A stretch of 64,000 nucleotides of DNA from Shewanella nanhaiensis (GCF_019457885.1 NZ_JAHZST010000007.1:62001-126000); one strand, 5' to 3'; positions 8,444-17,939 are shown, counted from the stretch's first letter. Notes: generated by a model not told the origin, from the sequence alone. Program-made: numbers and translations.

Positions 8444-10378
8444 ATGACAGCTTACTTTATTCAAGCCTTTATCTACCTTTGCGCTGCGGTTATTGCCGTG
8501 CCTTTGGCTAAACGACTCGGGCTTGGCTCAGTTCTTGGTTATCTGATCGCTGGAGTCATCATTGGACCTGTGATCGGACTGGTCGGTAGTGAAACGAATA
8601 CGCTACAACATTTTGCAGAGTTTGGTGTCGTGATGATGCTATTTCTCGTTGGCCTTGAACTTGAGCCTAGAATGCTCTGGGATATGCGTAATAAACTTAT
8701 CGGACTCGGCGGCCTGCAGATAGGACTCACAACATTAGTTATCACCGCAGGCGGGCTCTATTTTGGACTCGTGTGGAGTGTCGCACTCACCGTCGGCCTT
8801 ATCTTTGCGCTCTCATCGACAGCCATCGTGTTGCAAACCTTCAGTGAGAAAGATCTCTCAAAAACCGAAGGCGGAAAGAATGCTTTTTCGGTATTACTGT
8901 TTCAGGATATCGCCGTCATCCCTATGCTGGCCCTTATCCCACTACTGGCGCTGCCTGAGCTGATAGAAAAAGCGCAATCCATTGCGGGTCAAGCCGCAGA
9001 ACATCATGAAGAGCTCTCCTTAGTCGCTGGACTTCCGGGCTGGGCTTACGGGATCGTGTTACTGCTCTCCATCGCCATCGTTGTCGTCGGTGGTCACTAT
9101 TTAAGTCGCCCTCTATTTCGCTATGTGGCTAACTCAGGTCTGCGGGAGATTTTCACCGCCACGGCGCTTATGCTAGTTATCGGTATCGCTGCACTGATGA
9201 GCCTTGTGGGCCTATCGCCTGCGCTAGGAACTTTCCTAGCTGGGGTGGTACTAGCCAACAGCGAGTTCCGCCACGAACTCGAGTCCAATATTGAGCCCTT
9301 TAAGGGGTTGTTATTAGGGTTGTTCTTTATCACAGTAGGGGCTGGCATCGACTTTAACGTACTGGCAAGTAATATTGGTCCGGTATTGGGGTTAACTGCT
9401 GGCGTAATGCTCATTAAAGCTTTGGTTTTATTTGCATTAGCTTTTATCTTTAAAATTAAGAATAGCGACCGTTGGTTATTTGCCTTGAGCTTAGCCCAAG
9501 CAGGGGAATTTGGCTTCGTACTCCTTAGCTACACAGTACAGAACCACGTGATCCCAAGCGACCTTGCTCAGATGCTATCTCTGGTCGTCGCACTCTCTAT
9601 GTTCCTCACCCCAGGCCTATTTATCTTCTTCGATAAGGTGATATTGCCAAAATATGAGCATTCCGAAAACGACAGAGAAGCCGATGAGATCACCGAAAAA
9701 GGCACTGTCATTATCGCAGGTATCGGCCGTTTCGGTCAGCTGGTGAACCGTTTTTTACGGGCCAATAAGATTGATACCGTGGTGCTAGATCACCAAATAT
9801 CCCAAGTCGAAAACCTTAAAAAAATCAATGTTAAAAGTTTTTACGGTGATGCCACTAGGCCAGATCTATTGCACACGGCAGGCATAGAAAACGCCGCTAT
9901 GATCGTTATTGCCATCGACAATAATGAGCGCGCAGTTGAGCTGACAAAATATGTCAAACATACCTACCCTAAGGTCAAAATATTTGCTCGAGCCTTCGAC
10001 CGAGGCCACCACTTTGAACTCAAACACGCAGGCGCCGATTTTATTATCAGTGAGACCTATCATTCAGCCTTAGAGTTAGGCAAAGAAGCACTGATCTCCT
10101 TAGGCGTGCACCCCTTTAAAGCTGAGCAGAAAAAGGCCACGCTCCGTGAGCTTGAACTCTGCTATAAAGACTCTCTCTACGAGATGTGGAAGGCAAATAG
10201 CGAAGACAGTAAATACAGCACACACTTTAGGGATCTGTTTATTGAACTGGAAACCGCCATCGCTAAAGCGATGAAAAGTGAACGTTTTGATGAACAAGCT
10301 AAGGTAGAGCGTGGCTGGACTCCACCACCAAAAGGGTATGAGAAACAGTTTAGTGACTCAGATGAAGGAGCATCATGA
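8444..10378 (+). CDS. Glutathione-regulated potassium-efflux antiporter, KefB/KefC type
   Basis: A 644-residue CPA2 family transporter. The N-terminal 400 residues are a hydrophobic domain of about 12 to 13 helices with the family motifs GSVLGYLIAGVIIGP, LFLVGLELEP and GLSPALGTFLAGVVLANSEFRHELE. A cytosolic RCK/TrkA-N domain follows (about 422-540, VIIAGIGRFGQLVNRFL binding nucleotide or glutathione, then VKSFYGDATRPDLL). Family members release potassium in exchange for protons when electrophile-glutathione adducts form. It is followed by a small gene that overlaps its stop by 4 bases (ATGA). Whether it answers to the KefB or KefC class of ligands cannot be told. Confidence 0.93.
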   Translation: MTAYFIQAFIYLCAAVIAVPLAKRLGLGSVLGYLIAGVIIGPVIGLVGSETNTLQHFAEFGVVMMLFLVGLELEPRMLWDMRNKLIGLGGLQIGLTTLVITAGGLYFGLVWSVALTVGLIFALSSTAIVLQTFSEKDLSKTEGGKNAFSVLLFQDIAVIPMLALIPLLALPELIEKAQSIAGQAAEHHEELSLVAGLPGWAYGIVLLLSIAIVVVGGHYLSRPLFRYVANSGLREIFTATALMLVIGIAALMSLVGLSPALGTFLAGVVLANSEFRHELESNIEPFKGLLLGLFFITVGAGIDFNVLASNIGPVLGLTAGVMLIKALVLFALAFIFKIKNSDRWLFALSLAQAGEFGFVLLSYTVQNHVIPSDLAQMLSLVVALSMFLTPGLFIFFDKVILPKYEHSENDREADEITEKGTVIIAGIGRFGQLVNRFLRANKIDTVVLDHQISQVENLKKINVKSFYGDATRPDLLHTAGIENAAMIVIAIDNNERAVELTKYVKHTYPKVKIFARAFDRGHHFELKHAGADFIISETYHSALELGKEALISLGVHPFKAEQKKATLRELELCYKDSLYEMWKANSEDSKYSTHFRDLFIELETAIAKAMKSERFDEQAKVERGWTPPPKGYEKQFSDSDEGAS

Positions 10379-10674
10379 CACTGTCAAACTATGGCTTTAT
10401 TGTGTTGGCAAAAGAGTATCAGCCAACACAAAATAGCTCAGTCATTGAGAATAAATACTTTAAAACTCAGGTAGTCGGTGTCAGCACTGTGGAGCAGGCA
10501 ATCACAGTGTGCCGAGAACTTATCGAGGAGGGAGTACAAGTGATTGAGCTATGCGGTGGCTTTGGTGAAGAGAATGCCAGTAAAATTATCAATAGCTTAG
10601 ACAGCCAAACTCCTATCGGATTTGTTGGGTTTTCAGTCTCTGAAACCCAAAAGCTGACTAAGCTATTAAGTTAA
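10375..10674 (+). CDS. Small DUF6506-like protein
   Basis: A 99-residue protein starting at an ATG that overlaps the antiporter stop (ATGA) with GGAG ahead of it, so it is translated with the Kef genes. The sequence YGFIVLAKEY..., then VVGVSTVEQAITVCRELIEEGVQVIELCGGFG, recalls the DUF6506 family, a small alpha/beta protein with no known function. I do not claim a role in potassium efflux, only that it is the third gene of that operon. Confidence 0.7.
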   Translation: MTLSNYGFIVLAKEYQPTQNSSVIENKYFKTQVVGVSTVEQAITVCRELIEEGVQVIELCGGFGEENASKIINSLDSQTPIGFVGFSVSETQKLTKLLS

Positions 10675-10704
10675 CTTTTATTCAAACTTCCCTAAGGGTT
10701 ATAT

Positions 10705-12123
10705 CTAAATTGCTACATCAGCTAAGCCTTGCACTTTATATTGCAAGGCTTTCAGCGCTGAGCCTATCTCGTTAAAACGAGGACGCATAGGAAGTTGAGT
10801 CTGCATACAAGCTTGGCTTAACTCAATAAGCTCATCAAATATCGCTTTATCAGCAATGCAACTGACTTGCTGTGAAACCTGATTTAGCATGTCATCTAAT
10901 AAACAACCAAAAGCGCGCACCTCAATGCTTTCCATCGCCTCAGCTTGCAGGCTTGGTAGCAAGTGTAAATTGGAAGCCGCGCCGAAGTCACCAAACAGCG
11001 TAGTGCCGCTCTTTGACAACGTAGCTGTATTTAACATCGTATTGTGAGCGTAAAGATCCCCATGGCTAACGCCATTGTGATGCAGGTGTTTCATAGAGTC
11101 AGCCATCTGCTTACCCACATTGATAATGGTCGCTAAGCTAAACTCGGTACCAGCAGGGAACGTGTCTCGAGTACAGGTAATTAACGAGGGGGGCAAGCCT
11201 AAATTACTAAAAGTTGAAGGTATAAGATCCATCACTAACCCAAGCTGACCGCCATCATCTATCTGGGCAATCACCTTAATCAGGTTTTGATGTTCACCCG
11301 CCTGTAAACAGTTAGCTAACTCATCGCTTGGGTAGCCATCGCTGGTCACCTCACCTTTAAAAAGTTTCACCGCGATATCAAGAGACTCACCCAGCAACCA
11401 TTTAGGTTGAACTAACCATCTGGCACGATAGATAACACCAGATGCCCCCTCGCCTATCTGCTCACCCAACTCAATATCGCTCAAGTTCACATGGCCAACA
11501 CTCTTGTTAGTCTGAGTGGTACTCACACATTCGCTCTGGCTATCATCAAAGCGTCTATCTTGTGTAGCTAATGTGTTCCCCGACACTGCCAACCAAGAGA
11601 GTTTTGGCAGTTGAAACAACCAGTCAGGCAGAGAGGTGAATTGATTTGCCGATAAACGAGCCAACTCTAAGCTGTGACAATTGGCCATAGTATCTGGCAG
11701 CGCAGTCAAGCAGTTACCCGCTAGAGCCAACTTTTGCAGGCGATACAGATCGCCCATAGAGTTGGGCAGGTGCGTTATCTTATTGTCGGTCAAAATAAGC
11801 CAGCGGGTATGCTTAGGCAATGAATTTTCGGCAACCGACACTATCTGATTGGCTTTAAAGCCAATCATCTCAAGCTTTGGGCAGTTCGCAATCACGCCTG
11901 GAAGCTGAGTAAAATGGTTATTGGAAAGGAATAAGATCTTAAGCTCTTTAAGACAGCCAAAATCATCGGGCAAGCTATCAAGCTGATTATTAGAGAGATC
12001 TAGCACCTCTAAGCTGTCAGCAAGTTCAAAAATTTCCGTCGGAAACAGTGATAAGTTTTCAGCAAGTTGTAGGCGTGTCGCCCCCTTTAGCTGCCCAGAT
12101 TTAAGTTGTTCAAGAGTCTGCAA
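10705..12123 (-). CDS. Leucine-rich-repeat protein kinase
   Basis: A 472-residue protein with no signal peptide. Residues about 15-195 hold seven to eight leucine-rich repeats of the bacterial type (LEVLDLSNNQLDSLPDDFG, LKILFLSNNHFTQLPGVI, LQKLALAGNCLTALPDTM and others). Residues about 215-470 are a eukaryotic-like protein kinase: glycine loop GEQIGEGASGVIYRA, the ATP lysine in IAVKLFK, catalytic loop HGDLYAHN (D356, N361) and DFG (D379). All catalytic residues are present, so activity is likely, although HGD replaces the usual HRD. Translation must start at TTG 12123, since a stop lies only five codons upstream and no ATG follows for a long way. Its target is unknown. Confidence 0.88.
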   Translation of the reverse strand: MQTLEQLKSGQLKGATRLQLAENLSLFPTEIFELADSLEVLDLSNNQLDSLPDDFGCLKELKILFLSNNHFTQLPGVIANCPKLEMIGFKANQIVSVAENSLPKHTRWLILTDNKITHLPNSMGDLYRLQKLALAGNCLTALPDTMANCHSLELARLSANQFTSLPDWLFQLPKLSWLAVSGNTLATQDRRFDDSQSECVSTTQTNKSVGHVNLSDIELGEQIGEGASGVIYRARWLVQPKWLLGESLDIAVKLFKGEVTSDGYPSDELANCLQAGEHQNLIKVIAQIDDGGQLGLVMDLIPSTFSNLGLPPSLITCTRDTFPAGTEFSLATIINVGKQMADSMKHLHHNGVSHGDLYAHNTMLNTATLSKSGTTLFGDFGAASNLHLLPSLQAEAMESIEVRAFGCLLDDMLNQVSQQVSCIADKAIFDELIELSQACMQTQLPMRPRFNEIGSALKALQYKVQGLADVAI

Positions 12124-12210
12124 AGTGATTAGCCCTGATTAATCGTTAATGATTTTAAAGCCCAAAGTAAGCTTTAGGCTTTCGAGGTCGGGCATCTTAA
12201 TACATATACT

Positions 12211-13458
12211 TTATGACGTCACCACTTCGCCAGTGTCACTGCGTTGAACATTTCCCTTCAAGAGTCTTAAGGTGATCATGATAATTAAGATAGGGATGAG
12301 GATGAGATAGAAAGCTGTCTGTCCATCAAAAACAGCAAATACATATCCTGTTAGCATTGAGCCACAGGTGCCACCTAAGGCTGAAAAAAGTACAATTAGT
12401 CCTGTCATAGCCGCATGCTTATCTTTAGGTAGAGCACTTAAAATTACTGAGTTTATTGCTGGGTATATGGGCGCCATAAATAGACCAATACAGGGGAATA
12501 ACCAAGCGGCAAGAGGGACACTGCCCCAATCATTATTGGCAATTGGTGCAAGATTATTTGTCATAGGCAAGGTCAACAAAACCAAGGCCGCCATTGCAAT
12601 TAGGCATATATTCAATAACAGATACCAATGAATACGCTTTAGAATAACGCCTGCACTAAGACGGCCTAAAGCCAAGCACGCTGCAAATATACTAGTAACC
12701 TGAATACTCATATCGGTAGGTAAGCGAATTATTTCATTATTAAAGGTTGGCAGCCAAGTCCCTATACCTTGCTCTATAAGTACATAGAGAAATGCTGAAA
12801 TGACAAAAACATACACCATAGGTAGTTTAACTAGTTTCAGCATTGCCAAAAACTCTGTGATAGCTGAGTCTTTTCTTTCAACCTGACGACTTTGCTTAAA
12901 TGGGGTGGATAGGAGTAGCAGTATATTGAAAGCACACAGTAGGGCTAGCCAATAATACACCTGTAGCCACTGTGTTGATTTCGTATTGTCAGGATCGATA
13001 AATAGGCTAAATATCCAATATCCTGACAAGACTCCCACCATGAAAAAGCCCTCAATAGTATTGAGAAAAGCGGCATGAGATTGCCTATCATGGGTGATTA
13101 AGCCTACGGTTGCGTATACAGAGACTTTCACCAAAGCGAAACTAACACCTACGGATAAAAATAGGATTTTTGTCATAGCAAAACTGGGAATTAACGGCAT
13201 CACGATACAGGCTAAGGTCACAATAGCCAGCCCAAGCACAATGGCATTTCGATAACCAAAGCGAGGAAGATAGGAAGCAACAAAAAAGGAGACTATTGCG
13301 ATAGGAAGATCTTTAAAACCTTCAAGAACACTGGCTGAAGATTTGCTTACTTCATAGTTATTAATAACTTGTAATATCACAACGCCAACACTATTGAGCA
13401 AAATAGCAAACACCAAATAGGTTAACAATAACGACAACTTAATACGCCAAGAACTCAT
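12211..13458 (-). CDS. MFS transporter of the disaccharide locus
   Basis: An inner-membrane transporter of 415 residues with about 12 hydrophobic helices and a large gap between helices 6 and 7, as in the major facilitator superfamily. It starts at ATG 13458 with GAGGGTG upstream. It is divergent from the GH65 phosphorylase gene, and a LacI-type operator lies between them, so it is the probable inner-membrane importer of the disaccharide. The substrate is not readable from the sequence. It ends with a charged tail (RLLKGNVQRSDTGEVVTS). Confidence 0.85.
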   Translation of the reverse strand: MSSWRIKLSLLLTYLVFAILLNSVGVVILQVINNYEVSKSSASVLEGFKDLPIAIVSFFVASYLPRFGYRNAIVLGLAIVTLACIVMPLIPSFAMTKILFLSVGVSFALVKVSVYATVGLITHDRQSHAAFLNTIEGFFMVGVLSGYWIFSLFIDPDNTKSTQWLQVYYWLALLCAFNILLLLSTPFKQSRQVERKDSAITEFLAMLKLVKLPMVYVFVISAFLYVLIEQGIGTWLPTFNNEIIRLPTDMSIQVTSIFAACLALGRLSAGVILKRIHWYLLLNICLIAMAALVLLTLPMTNNLAPIANNDWGSVPLAAWLFPCIGLFMAPIYPAINSVILSALPKDKHAAMTGLIVLFSALGGTCGSMLTGYVFAVFDGQTAFYLILIPILIIMITLRLLKGNVQRSDTGEVVTS

Positions 13459-13615
13459 AACACCCTCAAACTAATATTATTATAATTCAGACTGATAAGA
13501 CCAATAAGAAGGTAATTTTCTTAACTATTGCCCCTGTAATCATAGGCAATACAAACAAGTTAAAACCCAACATCTCACCATCAATTGATTAACATACTAG
13601 CGTAAAAAAATATTT

Positions 13616-13631
13616 TTGCAATCGTTTGCAA
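13616..13631. promoter_or_regulatory. LacI-type operator upstream of GH65 gene
   Basis: The near-perfect palindrome TTGCAATCGTTTGCAA has the central CG typical of LacI-family sites. The identical 16-mer occurs upstream of the TonB receptor gene (17805-17820). A promoter-like pair, TTGCAA (13626-13631) and TATGAT (13648-13653) spaced by 16 bases, overlaps it, so bound repressor would cover the -35 box. Confidence 0.8.
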
Positions 13632-13686
13632 AAATACAATAGATGAGTATGATTCAGTTATCGCAACATGGATTATGAGATAAATA

Positions 13687-16053
13687 TTGAACACTCTCTC
13701 GAACGAAATCGTGCTAAATAAGAGCAAACAATGGCTTTTATCTTCAGATGAACTTTCCCATTTGGGAGAGGGTGTCGTTGAAACCCTCCTCTCTTTAGGC
13801 AATGGCTTTATAGGAACTCGAGGAACTAGCGGTTATAAAAGCCCAATTACCGATGCTGAAATTGAGGGCTCTTATATTAATGGAGCCTTTACAAAAGAGG
13901 CTATTGAATATGACGAAACAGCTTATGGGTTCGCTAAATTCAATAATAAAATGCTGCAAGTTGAAAACACCAAACAGATTGAAATATCTAATGGTGAAGA
14001 GATTTTTCAGCCTATCAGCAGAGGTGAGAAAGTCTTAAATATCTATCATGCAAACCTTAAAGAGTCTCTGCTACTTGCCACTAGGCAAGGTAAAACCATT
14101 AAGCTCAATATCACCAGAACAGTTTGTCAGCATCAGCAAGACTTAATGTTAAACCACTATCAAATAGAGCCGGTTAACTTTACTGGAAAACTCTCAATAA
14201 CCTCCTTCATTACATCGAATCATCTAGACTCGAACAGCAACGATGATCCTAGAGTGGGCGATCTATCCAATCAAGAGCAACTGACCTTAATGAGCTCGGC
14301 ATCAACACTCGATTTTAGCTATCGGATCCACCAACTAGACTCACCAAAAAGCTTAGTGATAGCAGCAGATAGGCATGAGTTCTATCAAAGTCAGACCATC
14401 GAGTCTAGCGCAGTAAACGAGGCCAATTCACTAGGAACTCAATTTGATTTGATGCTGACCGACACAGGAGTTGAGTTTACCAAATACAGCGTATTTCATT
14501 GCAGCCAAAGTGAAAGCTCTCAGCACGAATGCTCTGTCATTGAAACCTGTGACCAGCTCAAAGAGGTTCTGTCCAGATCAGCTCTACTAGGCTACCGACA
14601 TCATCAACAACAGCACCAAACAATCATGGAGGAGTTTTGGCAGAACAGTGATATTCAGATCACTGGAGAGGCTGAGCACCAAATAGCCATACGGTTAAAC
14701 ATGCTTCATTTGACTATGTCTGCTGGTCGAAATGGCAAGAGCAACATAGCAGCGAAAGGCCTAACAGGGCCAGGGTATAACGGTCACTACTTTTGGGACT
14801 CAGAGATCTATATCACACCTTACTTTATCTACACTCAACCCCATATCGCTAAAGGCCTTCTCAGCTATCGATATTCAGGTTTAGCACAAGCAAAACAGAG
14901 AGCCCAAGAGTTAGGTCATTCTAATGCCGCCCTCTTTCCATGGCGTACCATAGGCGGTGAAGAGTGCTCATCATACTTTCCAGCTGGAACAGCCCAGTAC
15001 CATATCAACTCAGCCATAGCTTATGCGGTGAAACACTACTTCAGTGCCACCAAAGACTGGGAGTTTATCTGGCAAGAAGGCGCTGAACTTGCTATTGAAA
15101 CGGCAAGATTATGGCCCAGCCTAGGACACTTTAATCCTTTAAGAGACAATCAGTTCTGCATCGATACAGTGACAGGACCTGATGAGTACACAGCACTGGT
15201 CAATAACAACTACTACACCAATGCCATGGCCAAAATACATCTAAGTTTTGTCTGTGACCTATTAGCTTTACTGCAAGCTAACGATAGTGAAAAATATAGC
15301 AGCCTAATAAGCCGCTTAGCTGTAACTAAAGATGAGATAGCACTGTGGAAAAAGATCTCAGAGACTCTCTATCTCCCCCACCAAACAGTGCTTAATCTAA
15401 CTCCCCAAGATGATAGTTTTCTCAGTAAAAAAGCCTGGGACTTTACCAATACGCCAAAAGACAAATATCCATTACTGCTCCACTTCCATCCATTGACCAT
15501 CTACCGCCATCAAGTGTTAAAGCAAGCTGATGTGATATTGGCAAACTTTCTACAAGATGATCATGTGGATATTGACCTCAAAAGAAATAACCTGAATTTC
15601 TATGAGCCACTTACCACCCATGACTCCACACTATCAGCTTGCACTCATAGCTTGGCATATAGCGAAACGGGTAACCCTATTGCCGCTTTCGATTATTTCG
15701 AAGAGACACTGTTAACAGATATTAAAAACCTACATCACAACACTGAGCAAGGGGTGCACACGGCAGCCATGGCGGGTTCATGGATGTGTATAACCCATGG
15801 TTTCAGTGGATTACGCTTGCGAGAGGAGTATGTCAGCTTCACGCCTCAACTTCCCAAACAGTGGCAGGGCTTGAGTTTTAAATTAACCCTTAGAGGCTGC
15901 CAACTTGAGGTTCAAATGTCCAAGGAGAAAGTTATCTATCGGCTTATTTCTGGCTCAGAACTTACCTTAAAACATTACAGCCAAACATTCAGGCTCGATA
16001 GCTTACATTCGAGAAAAGAGATGCTCATTCCTGCCGTTGCGCAGAGTGAATAA
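13687..16053 (+). CDS. GH65 disaccharide phosphorylase
   Basis: A cytoplasmic inverting phosphorylase of 788 residues that splits an alpha-glucoside (maltose, kojibiose, nigerose or a relative) with phosphate to beta-glucose 1-phosphate plus the second sugar. Family marks are the N-terminal beta-sandwich, the GYNGHYFWDSEIYITPYF block, GEECSSYFPAGTAQYHINSA, and the catalytic acid in TGPDEYTALVNNNYYTN (E500). The exact disaccharide is not decidable. The only start in this frame is TTG at 13687, because an in-frame stop lies two codons upstream. The next gene converts its product, so the pair forms one pathway. Transcription is probably controlled by the operator 56 bases upstream. Confidence 0.9.
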   Translation: MNTLSNEIVLNKSKQWLLSSDELSHLGEGVVETLLSLGNGFIGTRGTSGYKSPITDAEIEGSYINGAFTKEAIEYDETAYGFAKFNNKMLQVENTKQIEISNGEEIFQPISRGEKVLNIYHANLKESLLLATRQGKTIKLNITRTVCQHQQDLMLNHYQIEPVNFTGKLSITSFITSNHLDSNSNDDPRVGDLSNQEQLTLMSSASTLDFSYRIHQLDSPKSLVIAADRHEFYQSQTIESSAVNEANSLGTQFDLMLTDTGVEFTKYSVFHCSQSESSQHECSVIETCDQLKEVLSRSALLGYRHHQQQHQTIMEEFWQNSDIQITGEAEHQIAIRLNMLHLTMSAGRNGKSNIAAKGLTGPGYNGHYFWDSEIYITPYFIYTQPHIAKGLLSYRYSGLAQAKQRAQELGHSNAALFPWRTIGGEECSSYFPAGTAQYHINSAIAYAVKHYFSATKDWEFIWQEGAELAIETARLWPSLGHFNPLRDNQFCIDTVTGPDEYTALVNNNYYTNAMAKIHLSFVCDLLALLQANDSEKYSSLISRLAVTKDEIALWKKISETLYLPHQTVLNLTPQDDSFLSKKAWDFTNTPKDKYPLLLHFHPLTIYRHQVLKQADVILANFLQDDHVDIDLKRNNLNFYEPLTTHDSTLSACTHSLAYSETGNPIAAFDYFEETLLTDIKNLHHNTEQGVHTAAMAGSWMCITHGFSGLRLREEYVSFTPQLPKQWQGLSFKLTLRGCQLEVQMSKEKVIYRLISGSELTLKHYSQTFRLDSLHSRKEMLIPAVAQSE

Positions 16054-16065
16054 GTGGAGTTAAAC

Positions 16066-16767
16066 ATGGCATTACAAGCAGTAATATTCGACCTAGATGG
16101 TGTGCTCACCGATACCGCGGAGTTTCATTTTATCGCCTGGCAATCGATTGCCCAGGATTTAGGTGTCGACTTTAATCTAGACGATAATGAAAAATTGAAA
16201 GGCGTAGACCGACATAACTCATTGCAGCATATTCTAAACAAAGGCAACTTGACGATTGACGAGCAGGCATTTAACCAGCTACTCGATAGGAAAAATAAAC
16301 ATTATCTATCATTGATAGCCGCCATCACGCCACAACACTTATTTGAGGGAGTATTAGCCTGCTTCACAGCACTTAAGGCAAGGGGGATAAAAATAGGCCT
16401 AGCATCAGCCAGCAAGAATGCGACTTTAGTGCTTAATAAGCTCGGCATTGAATCCTTATTCGATTTTATTGGCGATGCCGCCTCAGTCAAAAACAGCAAA
16501 CCCGCACCCGATATCTTTTTATCTGTCGCTGCTGGCTTAGGTGTTGATGCCCATAACTGTATGGGCATAGAAGATGCAGCTGCTGGGATCACAGCAATTA
16601 AATCAGCGAAGATGTATGCCGTAGGCATTGGAGACAAGAACACGCTAAATCAAGCAGATCAAATATTTACTACATTCGACCTGTTAAATTTACACCTTAG
16701 CGACTGCTTGACTGCCTTTGAATCATCTCAACATTCAAAAGTTGAGAGTCCACAGGTAGATGGTTAA
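16066..16767 (+). CDS. pgmB: Beta-phosphoglucomutase
   Basis: Converts beta-glucose 1-phosphate from the GH65 enzyme into glucose 6-phosphate. HAD-superfamily motifs are clear: FDLDGVLTDTAEFHF (nucleophile and acid aspartates plus cap residues), LASASKNA, and KNSKPAPDIFLSVA with GIEDAAAG. The frame opens at GTG 16054, but GTGGAG there is better read as the ribosome site for ATG 16066 (MALQAVIFDLDG). Only 12 bases separate it from the phosphorylase. Its last 71 bases overlap the end of the convergent LacI gene. Confidence 0.93.
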   Translation: MALQAVIFDLDGVLTDTAEFHFIAWQSIAQDLGVDFNLDDNEKLKGVDRHNSLQHILNKGNLTIDEQAFNQLLDRKNKHYLSLIAAITPQHLFEGVLACFTALKARGIKIGLASASKNATLVLNKLGIESLFDFIGDAASVKNSKPAPDIFLSVAAGLGVDAHNCMGIEDAAAGITAIKSAKMYAVGIGDKNTLNQADQIFTTFDLLNLHLSDCLTAFESSQHSKVESPQVDG

Positions 16768-17716
16768 GTTTATCCAACATAAGCTTGACCAATAACCTTC
16801 CCCCTGCCGCCGTATTTTGTCTAATCGTCGATAGAGACGGCGAGCAGTATTCTGACATCGATATATCATCGAAACCGATCACAGCAACTTGCTTAGGGAT
16901 AGTGATATTTTGCTCAAACAAATATTTAGTCGCTCCCAATGCGATTGCATCACTGACTGCAAACACTCCATCGATTGGGACATCATCACTTAAGCAATGA
17001 TCGCGTAAACTCTGATAACCATCGACCGAGGTAAAGTCAGTTTTGATCTGTAGCTTGTCTTCGACAACTAAACCCGCTTCAGCAACCGCATCTTGATAAC
17101 CTAACCAACGCTGCTCAACCTCCGTATGATTAATGTCACCTAAAAAAGCGATCCGCCGACAACCTTGCTCAATCAGATGGGAGACAGCGAGATAGCCGCC
17201 TTTTCGATTGTCGCTGCCTACGGTTGTATAGTTTTTCTCATGTATCTCGGTGCCCCATACGATAAACGGTAGATCCGTCGAAATTAATGCTTCGATGCGT
17301 TGATCGTGCTCGCCTTGACCAATAATAATCAAACCATCCGCACGCTTAGACTCATAATAGTAACTGTACCAATCATGGGTGGCAGTCTTGGTCGTGGTTA
17401 GCAACATGTCATAGCCAAAATGGGTTAGCTCATCCGCTATTGTTCCCAAAATTTCCATCAGAAATGGATCTGAAATTGCCTGACCAGACTTTTGATCAAA
17501 CATAACAACAACAGCAATGGTGTTGGTTTTTTGAGTCCGAAGATTACTCGCCGTCGCATTCACCTTAAAGTTATGCTTTAGCGCAATCTCCTGCACTAAC
17601 TCGCGGGTGTTTTTATTAATTAGCGGATTATTTCTCAGGGCTCTAGATGCTGTTGATTTTGATACATTAGCCAGAAGAGCGATATCGGCTAAAGTCATTA
17701 CTCTTTTTTTATTCAT
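16697..17716 (-). CDS. LacI family transcriptional regulator
   Basis: A sugar-responsive repressor. The N-terminal helix-turn-helix reads MTLADIALLANVSKSTASRALRN, followed by the hinge (VNATASNLRTQKTNTIAVVV) and a periplasmic-binding-protein-like sensor with VAVIGFDDISMSEY near the end. I prefer ATG 17716 (MNKKRVMTL) over the GTG at 17743. It stands between the pathway genes and the receptor gene and is divergent from the latter. Three copies of a LacI-type palindrome at both promoter regions make it the obvious regulator of this locus. Its 3' end overlaps pgmB by 71 bases tail to tail. Confidence 0.92.
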   Translation of the reverse strand: MNKKRVMTLADIALLANVSKSTASRALRNNPLINKNTRELVQEIALKHNFKVNATASNLRTQKTNTIAVVVMFDQKSGQAISDPFLMEILGTIADELTHFGYDMLLTTTKTATHDWYSYYYESKRADGLIIIGQGEHDQRIEALISTDLPFIVWGTEIHEKNYTTVGSDNRKGGYLAVSHLIEQGCRRIAFLGDINHTEVEQRWLGYQDAVAEAGLVVEDKLQIKTDFTSVDGYQSLRDHCLSDDVPIDGVFAVSDAIALGATKYLFEQNITIPKQVAVIGFDDISMSEYCSPSLSTIRQNTAAGGRLLVKLMLDKLNHLPVDSQLLNVEMIQRQSSSR

Positions 17717-17781
17717 GCCCAGAATTATTACATAACTCACCACGTTTTAAAATGATAGTCAGCCTTACCTATTCGCATCAA

Positions 17782-17820
17782 ATGCAAACGATTGCAAAAA
17801 GTAATTGCAATCGTTTGCAA
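17782..17820. promoter_or_regulatory. Tandem LacI-type operators before the TonB receptor gene
   Basis: Two palindromes lie 23 bases centre to centre: ATGCAAACGATTGCAA (17782-17797) and TTGCAATCGTTTGCAA (17805-17820). The second is identical to the site before the GH65 gene. A -35-like TTGCAA (17805-17810) and a -10-like TATATT (17828-17833) are spaced by 17 bases, so the repressor would block the receptor promoter. Confidence 0.82.
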
Positions 17821-17939
17821 GCCTGTCTATATTGGTTGAAAAGAAACCAGGTAATTAACAAGAACAACGCAGAATTAACAACTATAACTAAATAAGCCAA
17901 TAGTAATATGATGTATGTTGGCGCTAAAGGAGACCTTAG

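Noticed and set aside
13668..13686. An ATG start for the GH65 gene
   Set aside because: The ATG at 13668 is in another frame and the one at 13675 meets a stop after one codon, so only TTG 13687 fits.
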